This document shows positions 24,851-35,452 of a DNA stretch of 64,000 bases, one piece after another. The stretch covers positions 5,124,501 through 5,188,500 of the forward strand of contig CM038469.1 of assembly GCA_021464415.1 (NCBI GenBank), written 5' to 3'. The DNA is from Lonicera japonica (lineage: Eukaryota > Streptophyta > Magnoliopsida > Dipsacales > Caprifoliaceae). Made by a program: the position numbers and the translations under genes. The first letter of the stretch is position 1, and every line of letters starts with the position of its first letter. The notes beneath the pieces were generated by a model. It had not been told where the DNA came from, ran no database searches, and saw only the letters and a program-made list of their open reading frames with translations.

Positions 24851-25778
24851 GCTTAGGAGATTACAAAATGTCTACCCCCAACCCAATTATATTAGTTTGA
24901 CTGGTTTTGAAAAGCATGTGGCTTACTGGTTAATAAATCTGAAAGCCTTATTAGAAATCTTAAAAGGGCGCCTTTCCTTGAAAGGAATTCTAGAAAGAAA
25001 AAAGCCAAGAAAAACACTAATACTGCAACTCCCTTGAAAAGTCAATCCAAACATAAATAAATTTGGGTAAGAAAATACTCACTTAAGTGTTATGTGGTTC
25101 ATACTCTATTCAAAGCTCAAAATACATCTTATTAGTATTCTGATAGTAGTTGTTCTAGATATATGACTGGAGATAAAGCACTATTTTCTAGTTTGTCGAA
25201 AGTTAAAGATGGTGCTATCATTTTTGGTGATAGGAGTAAATCGAATGTCCTTGGGAAATGAACCATTTCAATATCTGGTTTCCCTACCTTGAATGATGTT
25301 CTTTTGTGGAAGGGTTGAAAGCTAATCTCATTAGCATAAGCCAGTTATGTGATAACAATTTTTGCGTAAATTTTAGTTGTAAGGAATGTGAAGTCCTTAA
25401 CAATAATAACAAATGTATTTTACATGGAGAAAGGTTGGCAGATAATTGCTACTGCATTCTTCCATAGCTGGCAGTTGTTTGCAACATTGCTACACTCGAC
25501 TCAGATGAGTTGTGGCATCAACATCTAGACCACATGAATAAAAAAAAATAGACTAATTATCTAAGAAAGGCTTAGTACGTGGTTTGCCATCGCTATGAAA
25601 GTCTTCATCTGAAATATGTGGAACGTGACAAAAGCGAAAACAAATTCATAGTTCACATAAGAAGACTGAATTTCTTGCCACCTCTCGCATTTTGGAATTG
25701 TTACATATGGATCTCATAGGTTCTGTTCGTACTGAGAGTCTCGGAGGCAAGAAGTACATCTTAGTAATGGTTGACGAC

Positions 25779-26630
25779 TGATGTGATCCTACCTAGCCCT
25801 TCGTTCAATTCAACCTAGGAGTATTGTGAGTTCTTGAATGAAGGCTTTAATACGCATAGATTCAAGGATAGAGCATGGATTTTAAAGGAAAAGCTATCGA
25901 ATTGCTTACTCCAAGAGCTATAAGGAGATTCCAAACCAATGGAGTCCATAAAGATTGGGCATGGAAGTTTAAGATGAAAGTATGTTTGAAGGCAGCCAAT
26001 GAAGTTCCAAATCATAATCTTGAGCTGTGAAAAGCTTGTATATTAATTTGAATTGTTAAAGATTACATTCAAAGGCTGGAATATCAAGCTAGAGGCTTCA
26101 TTTGGCTTATTAATGAGTTATTTAAGCCCCATGATTTATAGATAATAATGTCTTAGAGTTATTATTATTTTAGGATTATTTTAGGCTTATTTTAGAGTGT
26201 TTATTAATTTTGCTTATTGTATTAGGAATATTCTAGGTGTTATTACTTTCCTTTTTCAAGTAGGAACTAGTTTCCTTTTTGAATTAGGTTTTTAAGGCTT
26301 TTTTTACTCCTATTTAAAAGAGGCACATTATTGTTTTATAATCAAGAAGTTATCATTAATTAAATTGAGTGTTTCACACCTTTAGTTCTTGCTAGAACTT
26401 GTTGAATTGTTTGAATTAATCATTCAGTCTATTCTTGACTTATTAATTAATTCTCCACCAATTAATTGTGGCGTCTTCGACTTATACCGAGGTTTAATTC
26501 TTCCATTCAAGGGTTGGGTTTAAGTTCCGTGTTCCATCTCTTCGACAAAATTCTAAGGTTCTTGCGCTTTTGTAGTTAAAGGGTTAATGATCCATTAACC
26601 TAGCTAGAAAAACGATCCAAGATCGCATCA
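25779..26630 (+). mobile_element. Solo LTR-like insertion, family Y
   Basis: 852 bp with ends TGATGTGATC and GATCGCATCA, which are also inverted copies of each other. A TATA-type box (CCTATTTAAAAGAGGC near 26308) suggests an LTR promoter. It interrupts integrase between the first Asp and RFSLVHF. No target duplication is visible. A related minus-strand fragment lies at 62344-62690. Confidence 0.65.
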
Positions 26631-26876
26631 TTTTTTGTAGATTTTCCCTTGTTCATTTCTTACGAGATAAGTCAGACGCTAGTGAATCCATCATTAGTGC
26701 CATAAAATTGATTCAAGATCAGAAAAATCACACCATTGTTTGCATTCAAAGTGACAATGATGGTGAATTAAAAAATTCTGAAATTGTTGAATTTTGTGAT
26801 TAATTTGGAGTTAAGCATGAATTTTCAGCACCTTATACTCCGCAACAAAATGTCATTGTTGAAAGAATGAATAGAA

Positions 26877-28679
26877 TGATAAACAAACAAAAATGCCATA
26901 TTTTATACCCCAAAGGCTTTTTGGTAGTCCATTATTATTGCCTAAAACTATGTTAATATCATCTTTTGTTTGCTTTATAAGTGAAAAGTGAAAAAAACAC
27001 AATTTTGTATCAAATTTAACTAACAATGTAGCAAGGATGTGTCAAGAACCAATGAAAATTGTTCCGGTGGATAGGCAAGCTTGAAATTGATGATTTATCA
27101 TGTTCTAAGAGGTGTGGAAGTCCAAATCCAAGAAGAAGTGCATTAATGTTTAAGTGCGCGAAAAATCTGTTTTTGATCATTTAGGTGATAGCTTGGTATT
27201 TTGATCATAACTTTGCGTTCAAAACTTATAATTTTCCATGCTATATATGGTTAAAAAGAAAACTCAATGGGCTACAACTTTTAAGTTTTGACGATCTTTA
27301 GATTATAGCGTCTTGATGGTGAAAAAAGGACTTAAACCTACTGCCTGCACATAGCTGCGGAAATGAGTGAATGTATTTCTCTTTTACAGGCCCTCTCCTA
27401 AACCATTTATCTCATTATCCATAATGGAAACCCACTAAGCATTCTTCAGCAGCCCATGTTTTTAGTCATCCAATCAACCAAGCTCATTCTCTCATTTACC
27501 TTATCAAGCACCTTCCATTCCTAAAATTATCCTCTTTCTTGCTCTTCAATCCATCTAAATTAATTCTTTTTCTAAGCCTTCCATATTTCTCCCATTAAAT
27601 TCTAATCCTTACACCTATAAATAAATGCCCTTAGACCCCATTCTAAACACACAACCACAAGAGAGAAATAAACTTGTGAAGAAATAGAGATAAAATGAGT
27701 CGCGTGCACCACCGTCGGAAGAATCATTCAACCGGAGTTCCAAATTTCAAGAAGAGTTTTATTTATTGCTTTTTTCATTATTATTTTGTAAGTTCCTCTT
27801 TGATAATGAGATTAATATTTTAATTGAACAATGAAATTTTATTTAATATCATTCTTGTGTTCAATATTTATGATGGAAGGCTAATCTCCTTTTAAGGGGA
27901 GAGATGAAACCCCAATCTTTAATTTGACTTATATTATTGCATGTAGTACCCATGTGCTTAATTTAATAAAAACGTCCTTTTGATTGACCTCCAAATGAGA
28001 CAATCAAATTTAGTGTGATTATTGATTTGAGAAACAAACTACACACCATAGAATTTTCTTGAGTTGATTTTAATCACTAAATTTTCTTCTAAACTTTAAT
28101 TGTTAATATGGATGGGTTTTGAACCTTTGTGTTTTTCTTAAGTGGCGATTCATTGGAAGCTTACTTTAATCCATGTTATTATTTTTATGAAAGAACAAAA
28201 TTGGATTTTACAAAAGATTTAAAAGATAAAAATTGGTTTTAAATTTATATCTTGAAATTACTACTTTACTTGAATATTAAGATCACGCTACATACCATAG
28301 GTGACTCATAAGTGTTTAAGTAAATTAGAATTTCTATTTTATCTTGGGCACATACATATGGTAATATAAATAGTTAAATTAAAGTAATTGGCGGTGGATT
28401 CTTAACCCTTAATCTCTCTTAATATTTGATTAATCTCTCTTATGAATTGATACTTAGTTTTTATTTAATTTTAATTTTAATTTAAAAAAGAAAAGAAAAA
28501 AGACTTTCCAAAATTAAAATTGGTTTTAATTTGGCAATCTTAAGTTTTTTTCTATAATTTTCAATTCCTTCCCCCGAGATTTAGATTGACCACTTATTTT
28601 TTCACTTTACTACGCCTAATTAGATTTTTACAGATAAAGGTTTTCATTTGCAGTCTTGATACGACTAGAGATGCGCAAC
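26877..28679 (+). mobile_element. Solo LTR-like insertion, family X copy 2
   Basis: 1803 bp with TG...CA ends (TGATAAACAAAC, GCGCAACA) and a perfect TAGAA duplication at 26872-26876 and 28680-28684. CACCTATAAATAAATGCCC near 27612 is a strong TATA box, followed by an A-rich leader. It shares its start (TGATAA), a GGAGAGATGAAACC(C) motif near 27900 and its 3' end with the minus-strand copy at 1967-3199. No protein is encoded. Confidence 0.8.
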
Positions 28680-29206
28680 ATAGAATTATTCAAAAAATTG
28701 CTCATTCTATGCTTCTTGGAAAGCAAGTTCTTTGAAAATTTTGGGCCGAAGCAGTAAACACTGCATGTCATACTGTGAATCAGGTTTACCTTTGTCCTGG
28801 TACAAATCAATCTCCTTATGAGATTTGGAACTGAAGAAAACCTAATCTGGCCTATTTCCATGTCTTTGGAAGTAAATGCTACATTCTAAAAGACCATGAA
28901 AATCTTGGAAAGTTCGATTCAAAGAGTGACGAGGGTATCTTCCTAGGATATTCTCCTACTAGCCGGGCTTATCGTGCTTATAACTTGGTTACACATAAAG
29001 TCATTGAATATATCAACATTGTTGTAGCTGATAAGAATAAATGTAACTTTAATGAGCCTCCCGAATAATTTTTCGATCCATTTGAAGCTAGTAGCGAAAG
29101 TGAATCTGATGAAGAAATTGAAAGCTAATATGAGTCAAACACTCATGATAACAATGAAGATGGTGATACTGTCTTATCGGAAGTAGACACCACTTTAGCT
29201 AATCAA

Positions 29207-29685
29207 TTGGAATCAATTCACTTAGGACAATCCTCGTTTCCTGAACATACTTCAGGTAACGAGATGAACATTGGACCTAAGAATGTCAAAGAAGCCCTAC
29301 TTGATGAAAATTGGATCATTGCTATGCAAGAAGAATTACTTCAATTTGAAAAGAACAAAGTGTGGGAGTTAGTACCTCGTCCAAAGGACATGAATGCAAT
29401 TGAAACCAAATGGATTTTTAAAAATAAACTTGATGAACATGGTTCCATTGCTAGAAACAAAGCGTGGTTAGTAGCTCAAGGATACACATAAGATGAAGGT
29501 ATTGATTTTGACAAAACCTTTGCTCCCGTTGAGGTTAGAATCCATTCAATTACTTTTAACTATACTTTGTCATCTCAAGTTTAAGTTGTATCAAATTGAC
29601 GTCAAAAGTGCCTTCTTGAATGGATGCTTATAAGAAGAAGTATTCGTTGAGCAACGAAAAGGATTTGAAGATCCTAAATTCCCAT
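29207..29685 (+). pseudogene. Sirevirus-like reverse transcriptase, 5' part
   Basis: NVKEALLDENWIIAMQEELL, then QFEKNKVWELVPRPKDMNAI and KWIFKNKLDEHGSIARNKAW open the copia RT. After a stop at 29489 the frame goes on with DEGIDFDKTFAPVEV, then YKLYQIDVKSAFLNG in another frame and EQRKGFEDPKFP. Similarity stops at 29685, before the catalytic YVDD motif. It is truncated and dead. Confidence 0.85.
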
Positions 29686-29686
29686 A

Positions 29687-29723
29687 ACACACACACACAA
29701 TATATATATATATATATATATAT
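29687..29723. repeat. (AC)n(TA)n microsatellite at RT breakpoint
   Basis: About six AC units and then about eleven TA units sit exactly where RT similarity ends. Confidence 0.9.
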
Positions 29724-30469
29724 GGCACATTTTAAGTAATATCTTAACTTAAAGAACCTTAAGTAACATATTTGGCATTTTGGGGGGCCAAACATATGAG
29801 TTCTTTTACGAAACGTGGTGAAAATGATTTCCACCAAATTTCAAAAAAAAAAATCAATCAAAAAGTGAGTTAACTACAATATTTTGTAGTGGCTATTTTA
29901 CCCTTGGACTTTTCTCTTTTAAGAAATACTTTTTTGGTTGCAACATGATTTATACTTTTGATCTTAAACAATATAAATTTACACTTATTTGCTAGGTCTA
30001 TTTAGATTAGTAAAACATTTTCATAAATATACATATCTAAGTTGCACATACATCACGTATATAGTGTAATCTAATTTTATCAATAAATAAATAATACTTT
30101 TAACACATGTTTATAGTACTTATTTGTTCAAATAGTGGATTTTTTGTATGCATACAATGCTTGTGCAATATAAGTATAAATCATTGGAAGGAGAAAAAAA
30201 TAGTAAGCGACCTAAAGGTTTAATATATCTTAACATATTTATAAACGATGTGGTTCGAAAATTCAAAAACCTATAACGAATTGCGTTTCCGGCTTCAAAT
30301 AAAATTAGGAAGGACGTGGACCAAAAATTCGAATATATTGAGGACTTTCTCTCTCCATGCTCATTCTCCCTCACATATTCACATACTCTCTTTTTGCTTT
30401 TTTCTTGAAATTCTCTTTCTCCTATTTAATTTGGGTGAAAATTGGTGTTTGTCCATTCAACCAAGTTCT
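29724..30469. other. Non-coding, partial MITE-like remnant
   Basis: No gene. 29818-29880 (TTTCCACCAAATTTC, AGTGAGTTAACTACA) resembles the arm of the foldback at 54899-55302 (CCACCAAATTTCATC, AGTGGGTTAACTA) and, like it, lies beside a TA repeat, so it may be half of a related element. The rest is AT-rich, ending in a pyrimidine-rich leader-like run near 30340-30410. Confidence 0.45.
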
Positions 30470-30780
30470 TCTCTCTGGGCGGAAAAACCTTCACTTGCTG
30501 ACAAGGTACACAAAGTTTCATTCAACAAAATGAATTTCTTCCTTCCTCAGTGTTTCTCAAAATTGTCCATGTCCCTGATTTTGGTATAAAAAAAATATAA
30601 GCTTTTTTTTCAATCTTGGCTAGTTCTCCCTGATTTTGCTTAAAATTTTGAGTCTTTGTACTGAATGGCAGTTTCAATTGAATTGGATTTCTTTCTGGTT
30701 GATTCACCAGTTTTGGGAACTTTTGCTTTTACATCTAAAGTATTGTATTGTATGGTACTTTATATGTATATGTGATGTAG
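30470..30780 (+). repeat. Third, partial copy of F-box upstream region
   Basis: Matches 32750-33080 and 49240-49560: CACTTGCTGACAAGGTACAC, then TTCCTTCCTCAGTGTTTC, then GTTGATTCACCAGTTTTGG. It breaks off near 30780 and continues directly into the start of block A, so an array of at least three units once existed and lost one F-box coding region. Confidence 0.75.
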
Positions 30781-33367
30781 GGACAGAGCCAGGAGCACAC
30801 ACTCCGTTGACTGATCGACCAGCACCATAATAGCACGTACGACATCATTCAGCTTCCCTCTCCCTCTCTCTGCGTGTACACTCCTCCATCTATTCTTCTT
30901 TCTAATTTAGGGCTTCTAAACTATATATTAATTAATAGAGGAGTTTGGATTCTTGGCTTAGCTTATATTTTCTGTCTGTTTGTCTCCATTGATCCGTTCT
31001 TTATTATCCGGTGCCTATATTCTCACAAAGCCATAGTCCATCAATTTTTTGGCTCTAAAATAGGGTTTTCAATTTCAAGTTTGGATTTTAGAATCTCAAT
31101 TTTCACAATTAGGGATTTTAAGCTTAGTATTTTTGTTCCAATTATGGCTCATTTCCTTTGGGATTTAACCATTGTCTAATTTGGAGTAATCTAATTCCTT
31201 CAATATATAGAAATTTTCATATATATATATATACACATCCATTGTTTTTAGGAAGTCTAATTTCTTTGTCTTTTAGTATAAAGTTAAAAGCTAAAGGTTT
31301 TCTTTGTTTTTAGAAAATCTAATTTCTTTGGCCTTTTATTTATTTCATCTTTCCAAACTCCACTGCCATCACTATAAGAGGGCTTTGATCAATAATCAAT
31401 GAAACTTTCAGATTTTTTATGGTCTATTCTGAATTTTTGGATCAGGTCACTCTATATTTTTCATTAGTTCGATAATTCTTTAAGGTCACTATATATTTTG
31501 AATTTGAAGACCATCAGTTCTTAAAACTATCCTACTTATTTAGATTGCTAGGATTTTTGCCCTTTCGAGTTTGCTTTTAAAGACTCACATGAAAATCATG
31601 GTGGTCTTCAAGAAAATTTCTTTAATAGTAACTATTAACATGATGTTGCCAAGTATAGGAGTACATCAATAGAGCTGATAATACATTTCACAAGGTGACT
31701 TTTTTGGTTACTGCCTTCCTCTAATTATTTGGTTAGTGATCTGCCTACTAAACAGCCCATATCGATAGATACAAATATACTTCGTGTTTTATTAATAACA
31801 AAAAATTATCATTTCATTCTTACTTACATAATTACATGCATTAATGAAGGTTTTACTTGCTCTGTTACGTGTTGAACATATCTCATTTTCTGACTTAAAT
31901 CTTTAGTAAAAAAACTCTAGGTGCTCATTTAGTTGTAGATTATAGAACTCTAAAGTGGCATGATTTGGAACTATGAATAATTGAAGTGCTGCTCTGCATG
32001 CTAATTAAAAGAAAAAGTTTGGCTCAATAAATTAATGTTGTGGTCCTAAATAAAACTTTGACTCAATAATTGTGTTTCTTATTGTTTCATATTGTGTTGG
32101 TGATGGTAATGGTGTAAGGTAATTGTGCTAGGTGTAGTGTAGGTGCAGGTGCTTGGTGCATTTATGTTCGGTTGATTCCTTGTTTATATTGTGCCTATCT
32201 TGGCTGATGCTCAAGTAACTTTTGGTGCAATTTTGGTTAGTGTGTTCATACCATTCAACAACAATATATGTATTGTAGGATGCCATCTTGATTTCTTTTC
32301 TTCCTTCGTAAAACAAAAATTCTTATGTCATTTTTGCTTTACATTGTCCTTTTGAGTTTATGTTTCAGTATTGAATAATTACACGAGTTAGGTCGTAGAG
32401 CCATTGGCATGGGTTTCCCTTAATATATTTATATATTTATATGTGTCGGTGTGTTTTTCTTCAAGATTCTGCAACCCAGCGAAGGAAATTGAAAAATATA
32501 TTGGTACTGTTCTCGACATATCCATAGATATGTTTATTTCTTTCTTTAAGAAAAAAGGGTTTTGATTCAAAAATTGGTTCTTAGATTTGACAGACCTTGG
32601 GTTTGTAATAGAATAATTTAAGGAAATAGGAGGATAGTGGATCATCTCGTCAACGACTCCATTCACCGTCGAACTCACCAGTGATTTATTTATGCTAAAA
32701 AATCCTTTAACCTGATGTCTCCTTACACCATTCAAAAATTCGCACTTTTGCGAACTCTGATATACCATCTCCTCACTTGCCGACAAGGTACATAGTTTCA
32801 ACAGAATGATTTTATCCTTCCTCAGTGTTTCTTTTTTTAAAAAAATAAAATAAAATAAAATAATAATAGTCAATTTCTCAAAATCGTTGATGTCCAGTGA
32901 TTTTTGGTTAAAAAGAATAAGCTTTTTTTGTTTTCAATCCTAGTTCTCCCTTATTTTGCTTCATCCATTTGAAAAGTTTGAGTCTTTGTATTGAATGGTA
33001 GATTCAATTGAATCAGATTTCTATGTGGTTGATTCACCAGTTTTGGAAACTTTTGTTTTTACATCTTAAGTATTGTATTGTACTATTGTATATGTAATTA
33101 ATGTATATCTCAGTTTTATCATAATATCTTTCGTCAGAAATGGCCTTTTGAATTGTGTAATATTGATGCTTATATTTTTGTTTTACATACTTCTGTTTTA
33201 TCTGTTTAGAAAAAGATTGCCCATTTTCATCATAATAAATTTGTTTGATAAACTTTTATTGATATGATTTTCCACTACCATTGTAACGAAATTTTTTCCT
33301 TCCATTGCACTATTTATTAGGGGAAGGAAACCTTGAAATAAATTTTGAGAACCGAGAGAGCTAAATT

Positions 33368-34731
33368 ATGGTGAACTGCGGTGATCATGATCTCCCTGAA
33401 GATTTGTTGATTCAAATTATGTCGGGTTGCCTATGAAATCCCTAGTATGTTGCAAGTGTGTATGCCAATACTGGAACGCTCTCATTAAAAACCCTTTGTT
33501 TATTACTACGTACTTCAACCACCCCAAGAATCATACACGTCTCCTTGTTCATTATTGCAAGGAGCGCCGATCCTGCCACTATGAGTCTACTTTTGACTTG
33601 TACCCCGATGATGAAACTATTGTCAACAATGAAAGCTAGCTCCCTGTGCATGAAGATATTGGTAATCCACTAGTCAAGACAACATATCCACTACCCCAGA
33701 AACCTTTTAGTCATTTTCGTGATATATTTGGTCCTGTTAATGGCCTATTTCTCGTGCATTATGCTAGTAATCCAGAAACTTATAACATGACTTTGTGGAA
33801 CCCTGCTACAAAAGAATTCAGGACCCTCCCTGCACCAGCCTTCAATCTTCCACCGAATAATTAAACTTACAATGGACTCAATTTTGGATTTGGTTTGGAC
33901 CCCTTTACCAATGACTACCAGGTGGTTTTAATCCTGTTTTACATGGATGAAAAAAATTGTATGGCAATTGTTATAGTGTATTCATTAGCAACTAACTCTT
34001 GGAGACTAGTCGACAATGTATTGCCTTCAGTTAGTGGCATTTTCAATACTTATAATGACAAAATTACCACCAGAGGGCGCAACTGTAAATATCTGGACGG
34101 AGCTTATTACTGGATGGTAAAGGACCAAGGCGACAATAACCTTATGAGGATAGTTATGTTTGATATGGCCAAGGAGTTTTTTCGAGATATAGAACCACCA
34201 CCATGTAATACCAAAAGATCTCCTTCGGTATTCTTTGAGCTTATGTTGCGAAATGAAAAAAATGCTCTCTTACTTTCCAAATATACAGGTAGGTTTCTGG
34301 ACAATGTAGACATATGGAAAGGCATGATTTTGGAGTCAATTGAAGTTTGGATAATAGAGGGAGAAGGGTATCATTGGACCAAACATTTGATTTATGGTCC
34401 CCATATACACGTCCTCCATCCCTTTGGGTTTTCTAGGAACGGCGATATTTTCGTGGGAAGTTGTTCTTTTGAACTGCTTTTGTACAACCCTAATAAGCAC
34501 GAAGTTAGAGATTTTAGAATCAAGGGAAGGAAACTTAAGGTTTTCAATTACAAGGAGACTGTAGCTCCAATTATGCCCAGATCCAGGAAGTTACAAGAGG
34601 TTAACCCCAATGTCCTATTCCTTACTGACCCCGACCCCGCTCGACTCAGTTCATTGAATATTTTATCACTAAAACTTGGGATGTTTGCAAACATTGTGTT
34701 GTATTGTATAGGTTTGGCCCTTTTAAAATAA
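33368..34731 (+). pseudogene. F-box protein pseudogene (block A copy)
   Basis: Sister of the intact gene at 49845. It begins MVNCGDHDLPEDLLIQIM. One base is missing near 33422 in the F-box (TCGGGTTGCC here, TCGAGGCTGCC in the sister), which shifts the frame after about 18 codons. Reading on in the original frame, a stop at about 33638 (TAG for GAG) and another at about 33862 (TAA for TAC) break the F-box-associated domain. The last 278 codons (33895-34731) stay open and closely match the sister, ending IVLYCIGLALLK. It lacks the extra PIMPRS repeats. It probably no longer makes a working SCF substrate receptor. A short C-terminal product cannot be excluded. Confidence 0.9.
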
Positions 34732-35229
34732 ATTATATAGGCTTTATCTGGTACGTGAAGGGACTTTGCTCAATTCCTGTATACCATTGGCTTTAAGTTA
34801 AAAAGAAGGAAAGGTGCCATGATTGAGAGAAGCTAAATTATTAGTATGCTGCTGCTATTATTCTGGTATTGGATGCAAATCTCATCTTCTGAATTTTGCA
34901 TGTGAAGCAGCCAAGAACGACTAAGAGGAGAGATAGGGGGAGGCTACTGCATTAAGTTATTTATTTATTTATATTTTTGTAACCTTTTCAATTTAAATTC
35001 TTGCTTGAACAATTATTGTGTTTTATCTAATGGGTTAGTTCCTTTTTAAATTATGCAACCATCTATTAAATGTAATCAGATTTTAGAACTTTTATTAAGA
35101 TGTTTTGTGAAGGGCATGAAGTAATTATTACATCTGCTATTGTCGTGTGATTCTTTTCATTTTCTATTTTACCTCTCTTACTCCCCATTTCTTCAATTTC
35201 ATATGAATTGTTTGGGTTGAATTGGTTTT

Positions 35230-35404
35230 TATTGAGGAATAGATAGATAGAAGATATAATGAATTATATTGTTATGATTATGAATGAATACAAAGGTCCC
35301 TTAAATAGGGATGGAATGAGCTATACATGGAAAGAAAAATAAAATCCTATGATTCTAGGAATCATAGTAGTCAACTATACCATATCTATACATATATTAT
35401 AATA
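35230..35404 (-). mobile_element. 3' LTR of young copia
   Basis: 175 bp. It includes the TATA-like run and GGTCCCTTAAATAGGG region shared with the 5' LTR at 40465-40655. The polypurine tract (minus strand TTGAGGGAGAG) abuts it at 35405. Confidence 0.9.
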
Positions 35405-35452
35405 CTCTCCCTCAAGTTGGCACACATATATCGAACATGCCCAATTTGCTAA

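Larger units (their letters stand above)
25100..29060 (+). pseudogene. Sirevirus-like protease-integrase remnant
   Basis: The protease site at about 25133-25174 reads stop-YSDSSCSRYMTGD; families have W-Y-x-D-S-G-C-S-R, so Trp is a stop and Gly is Ser. Integrase: LWHQHLDHMNKK near 25510, then LGGKKYILVMVDD up to 25778 (first catalytic Asp). After insertion one it resumes with RFSLVHFLRDKSD, HTIVCIQSDNDGE (second Asp) and YTPQQNVIVERMNR (Glu) to 26876. After insertion two it resumes at 28680 with KFWAEAVNTACHTVNQV and VFGSKCYILKDHENLGKFDS. Many stops. Removal of the insertions leaves the catalytic residues recognisable, but the gene is dead. Confidence 0.8.
23127..29685 (+). mobile_element. 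Sirevirus-like Ty1/copia element, truncated both ends
   Basis: Coding order on the plus strand is gag with two CCHC knuckles and a coiled coil, protease, integrase, RT. The long gag with a coiled coil is typical of Sirevirus (Maximus/SIRE) copia elements. No LTR is joined to it: the left side abuts gypsy LTR sequence in the gag start and the right side ends inside RT at a dinucleotide repeat. Two LTR-type insertions, 25779-26630 and 26877-28679, split integrase. Confidence 0.8.

Noticed and set aside
30781..33360. Additional protein gene upstream of the F-box pseudogene
   Set aside because: Open frames here are short and not conserved in frame in the sister block; the pattern fits leader, intron and spacer DNA.
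33895..34731. A separate 278-residue gene
   Set aside because: It is the open 3' part of the block A F-box pseudogene, colinear with the intact sister.
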